Origin: Burkholderiales bacterium
GTDB taxonomy: Bacteria > Pseudomonadota > Gammaproteobacteria > Burkholderiales > SG8-39
Direction of reading: 5' to 3'
Length of the DNA: 52,432 bases
Assembly: GCA_017880775.1 (NCBI GenBank)
Contig: JADGRQ010000030.1
Span: forward strand, 1-52,432
Shown: one piece after another, positions 10,734 through 19,700 of the stretch
Layout of the letters: each line of letters begins with the position of its first letter
How positions within the stretch are numbered: position 1 is the first letter of the stretch
The notes under the pieces: generated by a model
The model's database searches: none
Seen by the model: only the letters and a program-made list of their open reading frames with translations
What the model was told of the DNA's origin: nothing
Position numbers and translations under genes: made by a program

Positions 10734-10811
10734 ACCCAAGGCGGCAGCGGCATCCGATCATCCCGCCGTGTTATAAGACCGCTGCCCCAGGGAGGGGGAC
10801 CCTGTACGCAT

Positions 10812-12089
10812 ATGAGCTTGGGCTTCTACATCATCATGGCGGCGCAGTTTTTCTCGTCGCTCGCCGACAACGCGCTGCTGATCGCCGCGATCGCGCTGCT
10901 GATGCACGCGGACTCACCGTCCTGGCTCGCGCCCTATCTCAAGTTCTTCTTCGTCATTTCCTACGTGCTGCTCGCGCCCTACGTCGGCGCATTCGCCGAC
11001 CGGCTGCCCAAGGGCAACGTAATGTTCATCTCCAACGCCATCAAGATCGTCGGCTGCCTGATGATGCTTTGGGAGGCGAACCCGCTGGTCGCCTACGCGA
11101 TGGTCGGGTTGGGTGCCGCGGCCTATTCGCCCGCAAAATACGGGATCCTCACCGAATACCTGCCGCCGTCGAAACTGGTGATCGCCAACGGCTGGGTCGA
11201 AGGACTGACGGTCGCTTCGATCCTGCTGGGCACCATGCTCGGCGGCGTTCTGATCCATGAGCGCGTCTCGGGCGTGCTGCTGCACCTCGACGTTCCGCTG
11301 ATCGACACCGGCATCGAAACGCCGGCGGAGGCTGCGATCGCGCTGATCGTGGTGGTGTACGCGGTGGCCGCGGTCTTCAATCTGCATATCCCGCGCACCG
11401 GCGCGCCGCTGCGGCCGCTGCCGGCCGATCCTCTCGCGACGCTGAAGGACTTCGCGCGCTGTTTCGCCCGGCTTTGGGCAGATCGCCTCGGCCAGATCTC
11501 GCTCGCGGTGACGACCCTGTTCTGGGGCGCGGGCGCAACGCTGCAGTTCATCGTCATCGAATGGGCCAAGGCCAACCTCGCTTTCGACCTCTCCAAGGCG
11601 TCGATCCTGCAGGGCGTGGTCGCCCTCGGAATCGCCCTCGGCGCGGTCGCTGCCTCGGCCACGGTTTCGCTCGACCGCGCCGTGAAGGTGATTCCGCTCG
11701 GCATTGCCATGGGCATGGTGGTCACCATCATGACCATGGTGCACAGCGTCTGGATCGCGATTCCGCTGATGATCCTGATCGGCGGGCTCGCGGGCTTCTT
11801 CGTAGTGCCGATGAACGCGTTGCTGCAGCATCGCGGTCAAATGCTGATGGGCGCCGGCCGCTCGATCGCAGTGCAGAATTTCAACGAAAATGCTTCGATT
11901 CTGCTGATGATCGCGGGCTACTCGCTGCTGCTCGCAGCCGGCCTTTCGATCTCAACCGTGATCGTGCTGTTCGGCGGCTTCGTCGCAAGCGCCATGACGC
12001 TCGTGCTCTGGTGGTTCAGCCACAACCGCCGCGTGCATGGCCTCGAGATCGAGCGGCTGCTGGCGATCGCCCGCTCGGGGCAACACTAA
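10812..12089 (+). CDS. lplT: Lysophospholipid transporter LplT (MFS)
   Basis: LplT flips lysophospholipids inward across the inner membrane for re-acylation. The protein is 425 residues of mostly hydrophobic sequence with about twelve predicted membrane segments. It opens with MSLGFYIIMAAQFFSSLADN, which matches the family N-terminus, and has the MFS-type loop GAFADRLPKG. I chose the ATG at 10812. The reading frame extends upstream to 10731, but that extension is not membrane-like and crosses the candidate operator. A purine-rich AGGGAGGGGG lies about 14 bp upstream, slightly far for a ribosome-binding site. The gene ends 9 bp before the convergent glycosylase gene. Confidence 0.92.
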   Translation: MSLGFYIIMAAQFFSSLADNALLIAAIALLMHADSPSWLAPYLKFFFVISYVLLAPYVGAFADRLPKGNVMFISNAIKIVGCLMMLWEANPLVAYAMVGLGAAAYSPAKYGILTEYLPPSKLVIANGWVEGLTVASILLGTMLGGVLIHERVSGVLLHLDVPLIDTGIETPAEAAIALIVVVYAVAAVFNLHIPRTGAPLRPLPADPLATLKDFARCFARLWADRLGQISLAVTTLFWGAGATLQFIVIEWAKANLAFDLSKASILQGVVALGIALGAVAASATVSLDRAVKVIPLGIAMGMVVTIMTMVHSVWIAIPLMILIGGLAGFFVVPMNALLQHRGQMLMGAGRSIAVQNFNENASILLMIAGYSLLLAAGLSISTVIVLFGGFVASAMTLVLWWFSHNRRVHGLEIERLLAIARSGQH

Positions 12090-12098
12090 AGCGCGGTC

Positions 12099-12821
12099 TC
12101 AGGAGTTTTTCAACTCGCGCAGCGTGCGCACTGCGAACAACAGGTCGGCCCAGGCTTTCGACTTGTCCGGAAGGCTGCGCAGCAGATAGGCCGGATGATA
12201 GGTGATGATCAGCGGCACGCCGTGGTACCGATGCACGCGCCCGCGCAGCGAGGCAATGCTTGCATCGGAATTGAGCAGCGTCTGCGCGGCGAAGCGCCCC
12301 ATCGCGACGATCAGCCGCGGCCGGATCAATTCGATCTGGCGCAATAGGTGCGGCGAGCAGCATGCCACCTCCCCGGGCTCCGGATTGCGGTTCGCCGGCG
12401 GGCGGCACTTGAGGACATTGGCGATATAGACGTTTTCGCCGCGCTTCAGCCGGATCGCGGCGAGCATGTTGTCGAGCAGCTTGCCGGCCTGGCCGACGAA
12501 CGGCTCGCCCAACCTGTCTTCCTCGGCGCCCGGTGCCTCGCCCACCAGCAGCCACTCGGCGCTCTCGTCGCCGACGCCGAACACCGTCTGCGTGCGCGTA
12601 TTGTGCAGCGGGCAGGCCGTGCAATCGGGAACCGCCTGCTTGAGCTCCGCCCAACCCATCTGCCGAATCCGCTCTTCGCGCGGATCCACGGCCTCATTCG
12701 CCAATCGTCCCTGAGGGGGCGCCGGGGACGGGGCAACGCCGGCTCGTCCTGCCCGGCTCTTCCAGATCGGCGCGAGCCCGATTTCCGCCAGTACCGCGGC
12801 ACGCCGCGCCGATTTGCTCAT
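12099..12821 (-). CDS. Uracil-DNA glycosylase, family 4 (Fe-S type)
   Basis: This enzyme excises uracil from DNA. The family-4 signature GEAPGAEEDRLGEPFVGQAG is present. Two cysteines lie in CTACPL and two more in the KCRPP...ACC region, as expected for the [4Fe-4S] cluster. The HPAYLLR motif is near the C-terminus. The ATG at 12821 overlaps the rimI stop as ATGA and gives 240 residues; the longer open frame to 13181 only overlaps rimI. About 50 N-terminal residues rich in Pro, Ala and Arg precede the core domain. The trio tsaB-rimI-glycosylase is a common arrangement. Confidence 0.92.
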   Translation of the reverse strand: MSKSARRAAVLAEIGLAPIWKSRAGRAGVAPSPAPPQGRLANEAVDPREERIRQMGWAELKQAVPDCTACPLHNTRTQTVFGVGDESAEWLLVGEAPGAEEDRLGEPFVGQAGKLLDNMLAAIRLKRGENVYIANVLKCRPPANRNPEPGEVACCSPHLLRQIELIRPRLIVAMGRFAAQTLLNSDASIASLRGRVHRYHGVPLIITYHPAYLLRSLPDKSKAWADLLFAVRTLRELKNS

Positions 12822-13279
12822 AGCCCGAGCGCGAGTACCAGCGCATCCTCGCGTCCGTCGCGTGCCGGGTAGTAATCGCGACGCACGGCGAGCTGCCGGA
12901 AGCCGAAGCGCGAGTACAGGCCGTGGGCGGCCGCGTTGCTCGGCCGCACTTCGAGAAACAGGCGTTTGGCGCCACCGCGTCCGGCCAGTTCGATCGTCTC
13001 GCCGAGCAGCGCGGTGCCGTGGCCGCGGCGCTGCCAATGCGCAGCCACGCTCAAGTTCAGCAGGTGCGCCTCGTCCGTCGACAACTGCAGCACGAAATAA
13101 CCCGCCAGCGCGGCGCCGACACGATACGTGTAGCACTGGTAACCCGCAAGCAGCGAATCGGAGAAGTTGCCACGCGTCCACGGGTGTGAGTACACCGCAG
13201 ACTCGATCGACACAACTTCGTCGAGATCGGTTTCGGTCATGCGCCGCAGGCGGGGATCGCGCTTGAGGACCGCGCTCAT
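12818..13279 (-). CDS. rimI: Ribosomal protein bS18 alanine N-acetyltransferase RimI
   Basis: RimI acetylates the N-terminal alanine of ribosomal protein S18 using acetyl-CoA. The 153-residue GNAT fold carries the acetyl-CoA loop HWQRRGHGTALL (R/Q-x-x-G-x-G/A type) at about residue 80 and the typical substrate region NPWTRGNFSDS-like (YSHPWTRGNFSDSL) near residue 35. It lies 10 bp downstream of tsaB and overlaps the glycosylase gene by ATGA, which supports RimI over a generic GNAT call. Confidence 0.93.
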   Translation of the reverse strand: MSAVLKRDPRLRRMTETDLDEVVSIESAVYSHPWTRGNFSDSLLAGYQCYTYRVGAALAGYFVLQLSTDEAHLLNLSVAAHWQRRGHGTALLGETIELAGRGGAKRLFLEVRPSNAAAHGLYSRFGFRQLAVRRDYYPARDGREDALVLALGL

Positions 13280-13289
13280 AGTTTCGCCT

Positions 13290-13991
13290 TCAATGCACTC
13301 GCGCCGGTCGTTTCAGGCGCTGCTGCTCAGCCGTCGTCAGCGCCACCTTGTCGCGCAGATACAGCGGCGCGGCGAGCGCCGCATCCATGCCTGCGCCTGC
13401 GGCGAATCGCGGCGCAGCCAGCCGCGCAACCGCGACTGCGCTCGGCCGCACCTGAGGCGCGCAATCGCGCAGCGCGCCGCGCAGCGCGGTCTCGAGGGCC
13501 GCACGATAGGCCGTGAATCCGTTGCCGCATCCGGTCCAGTCGCCACCCGCCGGGCACGGCACGCGCTCGGGCGCAGCACATCCCGGCGCAAGCACCTCGC
13601 GCCAGGACTCGCCGGTCTTCTCATAGGCGGCGAGATACACCTCGCCCATGCGCGCATCGAGCGCGGCGATGACGCGCGGCGCGCCGCTTTCCTCGGCCAT
13701 CGCCTCGAGGGTCGAGATGCCGAGCACAGGCAGGTCGCGCGCGAAGGCGAGTCCCTGCGCGACGCCGCAGCCGATGCGCAGGCCCGTAAACGACCCGGGC
13801 CCCGCGCCAAACGCAATCGCATCGAGTTGCGCGATCGAAATTCCCGCGCTCGCGAGCAGCTGCTCGAGCATCGGAAGCACGCGCTCTGCGTGGCGATTGC
13901 CGGCGCGCGTCTCGAGCGCGGCAGTCTCCCCGTCGTGCCACAGCGCCACCGAGCACCACTCGGTCGCGGTTTCGATCGCAATCAAGCGCAT
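13290..13991 (-). CDS. tsaB: tRNA threonylcarbamoyladenosine biosynthesis protein TsaB
   Basis: TsaB is the regulatory paralogue that partners TsaD and TsaE in making t6A37 of ANN-decoding tRNAs. The 233-residue ASKHA-fold protein begins with the diagnostic MRLIAIETATEWCSVALW and has AFGAGPGSFTGLRIG at about residue 62. It lacks the metal-binding histidine motif of TsaD, as expected. It is the first gene of the tsaB-rimI-glycosylase set and is divergent from the dehydrogenase pair starting at 14060. Confidence 0.94.
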   Translation of the reverse strand: MRLIAIETATEWCSVALWHDGETAALETRAGNRHAERVLPMLEQLLASAGISIAQLDAIAFGAGPGSFTGLRIGCGVAQGLAFARDLPVLGISTLEAMAEESGAPRVIAALDARMGEVYLAAYEKTGESWREVLAPGCAAPERVPCPAGGDWTGCGNGFTAYRAALETALRGALRDCAPQVRPSAVAVARLAAPRFAAGAGMDAALAAPLYLRDKVALTTAEQQRLKRPARVH

Positions 13992-14059
13992 GGGATCTAA
14001 ATTCTACCCGCCGCCACAGAGGCATCCGTTAGAATTTGCGTATTTTCGCGGAGGTGAAC

Positions 14060-15139
14060 ATGGCCGAGCATCGGATTGCGGTGATCCCGGGCGACGGGAT
14101 CGGCAGAGAGGTCATGCCGGAGGGCGTGCGCGTGCTGGAAGCCGTCGGCGCCAAGCATGGGATCCGCTTAAGCTTCGAGGAGTTTCCGTGGAGCTGCGAC
14201 TGGTACCAGCAGCATGGCCGCATGTGCCCCGAGGACGCGCCCGAGACCCTGAAGAAGTACGACGCGATCTTCTTCGGCGCGGTCGGCAACCCGGCGATCG
14301 TCCCCGACCACATCTCGGCGTGGGGGCTGTTGATAAATTTTCGGCGCTGGTTCGACCTGTACGTCAACCTGCGTCCGGTGCGCCTGTTCCACGGCGTTGC
14401 CAGCCCGCTCGCCGGCCGCAAGCCGGGGGACATCGACTACGTCGTGGTGCGCGAGAACACCGAGGGCGAATACGGCAACGTCGGCGGGCGCGTGTTCGAG
14501 GGCACCGAGCGCGAGATCGTGACGCAGCAGGCGGTGTTTTCGCGCCGGGGCGTGGATCGCATCATGCGTTACGCATTCGAACTTGCGAAAAAACGCGGGC
14601 GGCACGTCACCTCCTGCACCAAGTCGAACGGCATCTCGATCACCATGCCCTATTGGGACGAGCGTTTCGCAGAGATGAAGAAGAACTACGCCGAAGTGCG
14701 CACCGACCAGTACCACGTGGACGGCCTCACCATCCAGATGGTGCTCAACCCGGACCGCTTCGACGTGATCGTGGGTTCCAACCTGTTTGGCGACATCCTG
14801 TCGGACATCGGCCCCGCGACCACCGGGACGATCGGCATCGCCCCATCGGGCAATATCAATCCCGAGCGCAGCTTCCCGTCGATTTTCGAGCCGGTGCACG
14901 GGTCGGCGCCCGACATCGCGGGCAGGAAGATCGCCAACCCGATCGGCCAGATCTGGTCGGGTGCGCTGATGCTCGAGCACCTCGGCCATGCCGACGCGGC
15001 AGCCGCCGTAGTACGCGGCATCGAGCGCGTGCTGTTCGAAGGCCCGCGCACGCCCGACATGGGCGGCAAGGCCTCCACCATGGATGTCGGCGCCGCGGTT
15101 GCCGAGGCCGTGCGCGGAGAATCCAGGAAGGCGGCTTGA
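14060..15139 (+). CDS. Tartrate/D-malate-type dehydrogenase (isocitrate/isopropylmalate family), copy 1
   Basis: This NAD-dependent beta-decarboxylating dehydrogenase oxidises a 2-hydroxy acid such as tartrate or D-malate. The 359-residue protein has the nucleotide-binding start IAVIPGDGIGREV, the substrate-loop VRENTEGEYGNVGGR, the Lys motif TKSNG and the metal-binding DILSDIGP. The start at 14060 is set by a strong GGAGGTGA five bases upstream; the frame also has a start at 14036. The following gene is a paralogue overlapping by TTGA. TtuC/DmlA-like is my reading, but isohomocitrate or 3-isopropylmalate relatives cannot be excluded without alignment of the specificity loop. Confidence 0.87.
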   Translation: MAEHRIAVIPGDGIGREVMPEGVRVLEAVGAKHGIRLSFEEFPWSCDWYQQHGRMCPEDAPETLKKYDAIFFGAVGNPAIVPDHISAWGLLINFRRWFDLYVNLRPVRLFHGVASPLAGRKPGDIDYVVVRENTEGEYGNVGGRVFEGTEREIVTQQAVFSRRGVDRIMRYAFELAKKRGRHVTSCTKSNGISITMPYWDERFAEMKKNYAEVRTDQYHVDGLTIQMVLNPDRFDVIVGSNLFGDILSDIGPATTGTIGIAPSGNINPERSFPSIFEPVHGSAPDIAGRKIANPIGQIWSGALMLEHLGHADAAAAVVRGIERVLFEGPRTPDMGGKASTMDVGAAVAEAVRGESRKAA

Positions 15140-16188
15140 AGACCTTCCGCATCGCCTCCATCCCCGGCGACGGCATCGGCATCGAGGTCATCGCCGAGGG
15201 CGTCAGGGTCCTCGAAGAACTCGCGCGCCGCGATGGCGGTTTCCGGCTCGAATTCACGCATTTCGACTGGAGTTCGGAGCGCTATCTCGCGACCGGCGCC
15301 TACATTCCGCAAGGCGGCCTCGAAGCGCTGCAGAAATTCGATGCAATCTTCTTCGGCGCGGTCGGCTCGCCGAAGGTGCCCGATCACGTTTCGCTGTGGG
15401 GCCTGCGCCTGCCGATCTGCCAGGGATTCGACCAGTACGCCAACGTGCGCCCCTCGCGCGTGCTTCCCGGCATCTCCTCGCCGCTGGCGCGCGGCAGCGA
15501 AATCGACTGGATCATCGTGCGCGAGAACACCGAGGGCGAGTATTCGGGCTCGGGCGGGCGCGTGCACCGCGGCCTGCCCGAAGAGGTCGCGACGGAGACG
15601 TCGGTGTTCACCCGCGCCGGGGTCGCGCGCGTGCACCGCTTCGCTTTCGAGCTCGCGCGCAAACGCCCCCGCAGGCACCTGACGCTGGTCACCAAGTCGA
15701 ATGCGCAGCGCCACGGCATGGTGCTGTGGGACGAGGTGTTCTACGAGGTGGCCGGGAACTACCCCGACGTGCGGACCGACCGCGTGCTGGTCGATGCAGT
15801 CACGACGCGCATGGTGCTGAAGCCTTCGATGCTCGATACCATCGTCGCCTCGAACCTGCACGCCGACATCCTCTCCGACCTCGCTGCGGCGCTGTCGGGT
15901 TCGCTCGGTATCGCGCCCACGGCCAACCTGAATCCAGAGCGCAAGCGTCCTTCGATGTTCGAGCCGATCCACGGCTCGGCCTTCGACATCACCGGCATGG
16001 GCATCGCCAACCCGATCGCCACGTTCTGGACCGCCTCGATGATGCTCGAGCATCTGGGCGAGGCGAACGCGGCTGCGCGCCTGATGAAGGCAGTCGAAAC
16101 GGTGACAGCGAAAAAAGTCTTCACGCCCGACCTCGGCGGAAACGCCCGCACCGCCGACGTAACCTCCGCCGTTCTCGCCGCCCTCTAG
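15136..16188 (+). CDS. Isocitrate/isopropylmalate-family dehydrogenase, copy 2
   Basis: This is a 350-residue paralogue of the preceding gene with the same fold and motifs: IASIPGDGIGIEV, VRENTEGEYSGSGGR, TKSNAQ and DILSDLAAALSG. It begins at a TTG overlapping the upstream TGA (TTGA), preceded by AGGAAGG at good spacing. Key differences from copy 1 are TKSNAQRHGM instead of TKSNGISITM and WGLRLPICQGFDQYAN instead of WGLLINFRRWFDLYVN in the region that sets substrate choice. The two products may be different enzymes of one pathway or subunits of a hetero-oligomer; the sequence does not decide this. Confidence 0.85.
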   Translation: MKTFRIASIPGDGIGIEVIAEGVRVLEELARRDGGFRLEFTHFDWSSERYLATGAYIPQGGLEALQKFDAIFFGAVGSPKVPDHVSLWGLRLPICQGFDQYANVRPSRVLPGISSPLARGSEIDWIIVRENTEGEYSGSGGRVHRGLPEEVATETSVFTRAGVARVHRFAFELARKRPRRHLTLVTKSNAQRHGMVLWDEVFYEVAGNYPDVRTDRVLVDAVTTRMVLKPSMLDTIVASNLHADILSDLAAALSGSLGIAPTANLNPERKRPSMFEPIHGSAFDITGMGIANPIATFWTASMMLEHLGEANAAARLMKAVETVTAKKVFTPDLGGNARTADVTSAVLAAL

Positions 16189-16205
16189 CGAAAAATGCTG
16201 CAGCA

Positions 16206-17642
16206 ATGACCACCACGGTCGCACTGCCGCTGTGGCTGCTGTTCATCGTGCTCGTGTTGGCCACCTGGGCGGCTTACGACAAGCTGCTGATGCCGGCGCT
16301 GCGCTGGTTTCTGTCCAGCCGCGGCGACAACGTCATCGACGAAGTCGGCGAGCGCCTGCGGATCGGCATCCGCCCGTGGCAGCGCACTAAGCGCCAGGCG
16401 CTGATCCATCGCCTGCTCACCGACTCCAAGGTGCAGAAAGCCGCCGAGGACTACGCCCGCGAAAACCGCGTGCCGGTCCTGGTCGGGTTGCGGATCGTCG
16501 AGCGGTACGCGCGCGAGATCGTTCCGGCGTTCAACGCCTACCTGTACTTTCGCATCGGATACTGGATCGGACGCAAGGTGGCGCAGGGGCTGTACCGCGT
16601 GCGCCTGGGCTACGTTGACACCAAGAACCTCTCGCGCGTGGATCCGAACGCGACGGTGGTGTTCGTGATGAACCACCGCTCGAACATGGACTACGTGCTG
16701 GCGGCCTACCTCGCCGCCGAACAGGCGGCGCTTTCATACGCGGTGGGCGAGTGGGCGCGCCTGTGGCCGCTGTCGGCGCTGATCCGCTCGATGGGCGCGT
16801 ACTTCGTGCGGCGCAATTCCAAGGATGCGCTCTACCGCCGCGTGCTCGAGCGCTACATCGCGATGGCCACCGAGGCCGGCGTGCCGCAGGCGGTGTTCCC
16901 GGAAGGCGGGTTGTCGCGCGACGGCCTGATGCGCGCGCCGCGGCTGGGCGTGATCGATTACATGCTGCGCGGTTTCCATCTCGACGGGGAGCGCGACCTG
17001 GTATACGTGCCGTTGGGCGTCAACTATGACCGCGTGCTCGAGGACCGCACGCTGCTCATGTCGATCGACGCGGATGCGCGCAAGCCCGGCTCGTTCCGGG
17101 CGGCGTGGAACACGCTCGGCTTCGCCGTGCACAACCTGCGCCTGATGTTGAACAGCGACTGGCACCGTTTCGGTTATGCCTGCGTCAACTTCGGCACGCC
17201 GGTTTCGATGCGCGCCTACTGCAGGGAGCGCGGCCTGGACTTCTCGAAACTGGCCGACGACGAGCGCAAGGCGCGGATCGCGGAACTCGGCAGGCACCTG
17301 ATGGATTCGGTGGGGCGCATCGTGCCGGTGCTACCGGTTCCATTGATGGCGAGCGTGTTCGTGCGCGATCCGGACAAGGCCTGGTCGGAACTGGAACTGA
17401 AAGCCGAAGCCGGGCGCATGCTCGACGCGCTCGATGCGAAGCGCGCGCTGGTCTACCTGCCGCGCCGCGATTTCGACTACGCCATGCATGTCGGATTGAG
17501 GATGCTGCTGATGCGCCACCTGGTCGAGGAGCACGACGGGCTCTACCGCGCGGTCGCGCGCGATCTGCCGGTGCTGCGCTATTACGCCAACTCCATCGCG
17601 CACCTGGTCAATCATCCTGAATCAGCCGCCGCCCCAGGCTGA
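16206..17642 (+). CDS. PlsB-like glycerol-3-phosphate/lysophospholipid acyltransferase
   Basis: This is a 478-residue membrane-associated acyltransferase. An N-terminal transmembrane helix (about residues 7-23) is followed by a helical region and the PlsC/PlsB catalytic block. That block has NHRSNMD with the HX4D pair at about His157 and Asp162, FPEGGLSRDG as motif III and VPLGVNYDRV as motif IV. It is shorter than E. coli PlsB (about 800 residues) and matches the shorter PlsB-like proteins seen in betaproteobacteria. It starts 17 bp after the dehydrogenase pair. Its 3' end overlaps the convergent GNAT gene by 35 bp. The acyl acceptor is inferred from family only. Confidence 0.85.
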   Translation: MTTTVALPLWLLFIVLVLATWAAYDKLLMPALRWFLSSRGDNVIDEVGERLRIGIRPWQRTKRQALIHRLLTDSKVQKAAEDYARENRVPVLVGLRIVERYAREIVPAFNAYLYFRIGYWIGRKVAQGLYRVRLGYVDTKNLSRVDPNATVVFVMNHRSNMDYVLAAYLAAEQAALSYAVGEWARLWPLSALIRSMGAYFVRRNSKDALYRRVLERYIAMATEAGVPQAVFPEGGLSRDGLMRAPRLGVIDYMLRGFHLDGERDLVYVPLGVNYDRVLEDRTLLMSIDADARKPGSFRAAWNTLGFAVHNLRLMLNSDWHRFGYACVNFGTPVSMRAYCRERGLDFSKLADDERKARIAELGRHLMDSVGRIVPVLPVPLMASVFVRDPDKAWSELELKAEAGRMLDALDAKRALVYLPRRDFDYAMHVGLRMLLMRHLVEEHDGLYRAVARDLPVLRYYANSIAHLVNHPESAAAPG

Positions 17643-18027
17643 CGACATCGTCCTGCGCATACCCGAGCCTGCGGTAGAACTCGAGCACACCGGCGTTCGA
17701 CGAGCGGACCTGCAGGTTCAGCTTGGGACAGCCGCGCTCGATCAACCGGCGTTCGACCTCCTGCATCAGCATGCGCCCGAGCGACTGTTTGCGGCGCTCC
17801 GGCGCGACCGCGAAATAGTAGACCCAGCCGCGGTGCCCGTCGTAGCCCACCATCGCACTCGCGACCAGTTCGCGCTCAGCCGTGCCGACCAGGAACAGTT
17901 CCGGCTGCTCGGCAAGTTTGCGGGCGATGTCCTTGCGCGGGTCGTTCCACGGCCGGATCAGGCCGCAGACATCCCACAGGCCGATCACCGCCGCCTCATC
18001 GGACGGTTGATAGGCGCGGATCTTCAC
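17608..18027 (-). CDS. GNAT family acetyltransferase (YpeA-like)
   Basis: This 139-residue acetyltransferase begins IRAYQPSDEAAVIGLW and carries the acetyl-CoA loop APERRKQSLGRMLM and the C-terminal VRSSNAGVLEFYRRLGY, both matching the YpeA group. The GTG at 18027 overlaps the upstream enzyme's stop (GTGA) and matches the family N-terminus; the longer open frame upstream is only read-through of the neighbour. The gene overlaps the convergent acyltransferase by 35 bp. The target amine is unknown. Confidence 0.88.
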   Translation of the reverse strand: MKIRAYQPSDEAAVIGLWDVCGLIRPWNDPRKDIARKLAEQPELFLVGTAERELVASAMVGYDGHRGWVYYFAVAPERRKQSLGRMLMQEVERRLIERGCPKLNLQVRSSNAGVLEFYRRLGYAQDDVVSLGRRLIQDD

Positions 18028-18857
18028 TGCATGAAGCCGTTCAACTCGGGCGTTGTCAGCGAACGATCGAGATAGCCGAAACTGCCTTTCTCCTTCACCT
18101 CGCGGGCCGCGTCGATCAATCCACTCATTGCCGCTCGGTACAGCGACGTGGCGAGGCTGATCCGCCTGACACCGATCGCCTCGAGCTCGGCGAAAGTGAA
18201 CGACTTGCCCTTGATGCCGACCATGAAGTTGACCGGCTTCGATACCGCAGCGCAAACCGCGCGCACGGCCGCGAGGTCGGGCAGGCCCGGCGCGAACAGC
18301 ACGTCTGCACCGGCCTTCTCGAACGCCTGCAACCGCCTGATCGTGTCCTCCAGATCCGGATTGCCGCGCAGGAAGTTCTCTGCGCGGGCGGTCAGCGTAA
18401 ACGGGAAGGCGAGCGTGCGCGCGGCCTGAACCGCCGCCGCCACGCGTTCGGTCGCATGGCCGACGTCGTACAGCGGCCTTGCCGGATCGCCGGTCGCATC
18501 CTCGATCGAGCCGCCGACCAGCCCCGCCTCCGCAGCGAGCCGAATCGTTTCCGCCGCGGCCGCGGGCGCATCGCCGAAACCCTTTTCGAGGTCCGCCGAG
18601 ACAGGCAGGTCGGTCGCCGCGACCATACTGCGCGCCTGCGCCAGCGCCTCGTCGCGCGTGACCCTGCCGTCGCGGCGGCCGAGGATGCCGGCGGATGCCC
18701 CGCTCGACGTCGCCAGCGCCTGGAAGCCGAGCCCTGCGAGGATGCGCGCCGAGCCCGCGTCCCACGGGTTGGGGATCACGAACGCGCCCGGCCCCTGGTG
18801 CAGCGCGCGGAAGCGGTTCGCCTTGTCGTTCTGAGTGGGTGTCACAATGTTCTCCAT
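18024..18857 (-). CDS. Isocitrate lyase/PEP mutase superfamily enzyme
   Basis: This 277-residue TIM-barrel protein belongs to the ICL/PEPM superfamily, whose members cleave or form C-C or P-C bonds of 2-oxo-acid-like substrates. The visible core includes VIPNPWDAGSARI at the N-terminus, the Mg-binding segment SADLEKGFGD, GGSIEDATGD, and AGADVLFAPG. It lacks the EDK-type motif of true PEP mutase and the KKCGH motif of isocitrate lyase, so neither activity is implied. It follows the VIT-family gene by 19 bp and overlaps the GNAT gene by GTGA. Confidence 0.85.
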   Translation of the reverse strand: MENIVTPTQNDKANRFRALHQGPGAFVIPNPWDAGSARILAGLGFQALATSSGASAGILGRRDGRVTRDEALAQARSMVAATDLPVSADLEKGFGDAPAAAAETIRLAAEAGLVGGSIEDATGDPARPLYDVGHATERVAAAVQAARTLAFPFTLTARAENFLRGNPDLEDTIRRLQAFEKAGADVLFAPGLPDLAAVRAVCAAVSKPVNFMVGIKGKSFTFAELEAIGVRRISLATSLYRAAMSGLIDAAREVKEKGSFGYLDRSLTTPELNGFMQ

Positions 18858-18876
18858 CCGATGTCACCTGCGGTCG

Positions 18877-19566
18877 TCAGGCCGTTCCGAACAAAGCCCC
18901 GACGCCGGCGGTCAGCGCCATGGCCAGCGCACCCCAGAACGTGACGCGCATTGCGCCCACAGCCACGCCTGCGCCGCCCGCGCGCGCAGCCAGCGCACCC
19001 AGCAGCGCGAGGAACACCAGTGAAGTTCCGGAGACAACAAGGATCAGAAGTGCATCCGGAGCCAGGGCAGTGACCAACAGAGGCATGGCTGCGCCGGCCG
19101 CGAAGCTGCCAGCCGACGCAAGCGCAGCCTGGATCGGACGCGCACTGAGAGTCTCGGAGATGCCGAGTTCGTCGCGCGCGTGTGCACCGAGCGCGTCATG
19201 CGCCATGAGTTGGTCGGCGACCTGTTTCGCCAGGGCGGGCTTAAGGCCGCGTCCGACGTAAATCGTCGCCAGTTCGTTGCGCTCGCCCTTCTCGTCCGCC
19301 TTGAGTTCCTTGCGCTCGCGCTCAAGGTCTGCCTTTTCGGTGTCTGCCTGAGAGTGGACGGACACATACTCGCCGGCAGCCATCGACATGGCTCCGGCAA
19401 CCAGGCCGGCAACCCCCGCAATCAGAACATTGGCGTGCGTTGCATGCGCAGCGGCGACGCCCAGCACCAGGCTCGCCGTTGAAACGATGCCATCGTTCGC
19501 GCCCAGCACCGCCGCGCGGAGCCAGCCGATGCGTTTGGTGCGGTGTCGTTCCCAGTGGCGTGGCAT
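18877..19566 (-). CDS. VIT1/CCC1-family iron/manganese transporter
   Basis: This is a 229-residue integral membrane protein of the VIT family, which moves Fe2+/Mn2+ out of the cytosol. It has the diagnostic IGWLRAAVLGANDGIVSTAS at the first membrane segment and GAMSMAAGEYVSV in the second. A charged cytoplasmic loop (QADTEKADLERERKELKADE) follows, then three more membrane helices. I chose the ATG at 19566 because family members start just before RHRE/ERHR; a TTG at 19617 would add 17 residues. It is the first gene ahead of the ICL/PEPM and GNAT genes. Confidence 0.88.
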   Translation of the reverse strand: MPRHWERHRTKRIGWLRAAVLGANDGIVSTASLVLGVAAAHATHANVLIAGVAGLVAGAMSMAAGEYVSVHSQADTEKADLERERKELKADEKGERNELATIYVGRGLKPALAKQVADQLMAHDALGAHARDELGISETLSARPIQAALASAGSFAAGAAMPLLVTALAPDALLILVVSGTSLVFLALLGALAARAGGAGVAVGAMRVTFWGALAMALTAGVGALFGTA

Positions 19567-19700
19567 ATCGGTAAGCGTGCTGAACGCGATAGTCGTGTCC
19601 GGCGTTCGTTTCGTCAACCGTCTGTTTCACGAGCAGATGGCACGCATCTTCCGCACCGATTCCCGCTGCGCGAGCCGCCGTAAACGGACGGCTGGCCGAA

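Noticed and set aside
11069-12205. Alternative frames within lplT and across its end
   Set aside because: They overlap a gene with a clear membrane-protein sequence and give only Arg/Gly-rich low-complexity products.
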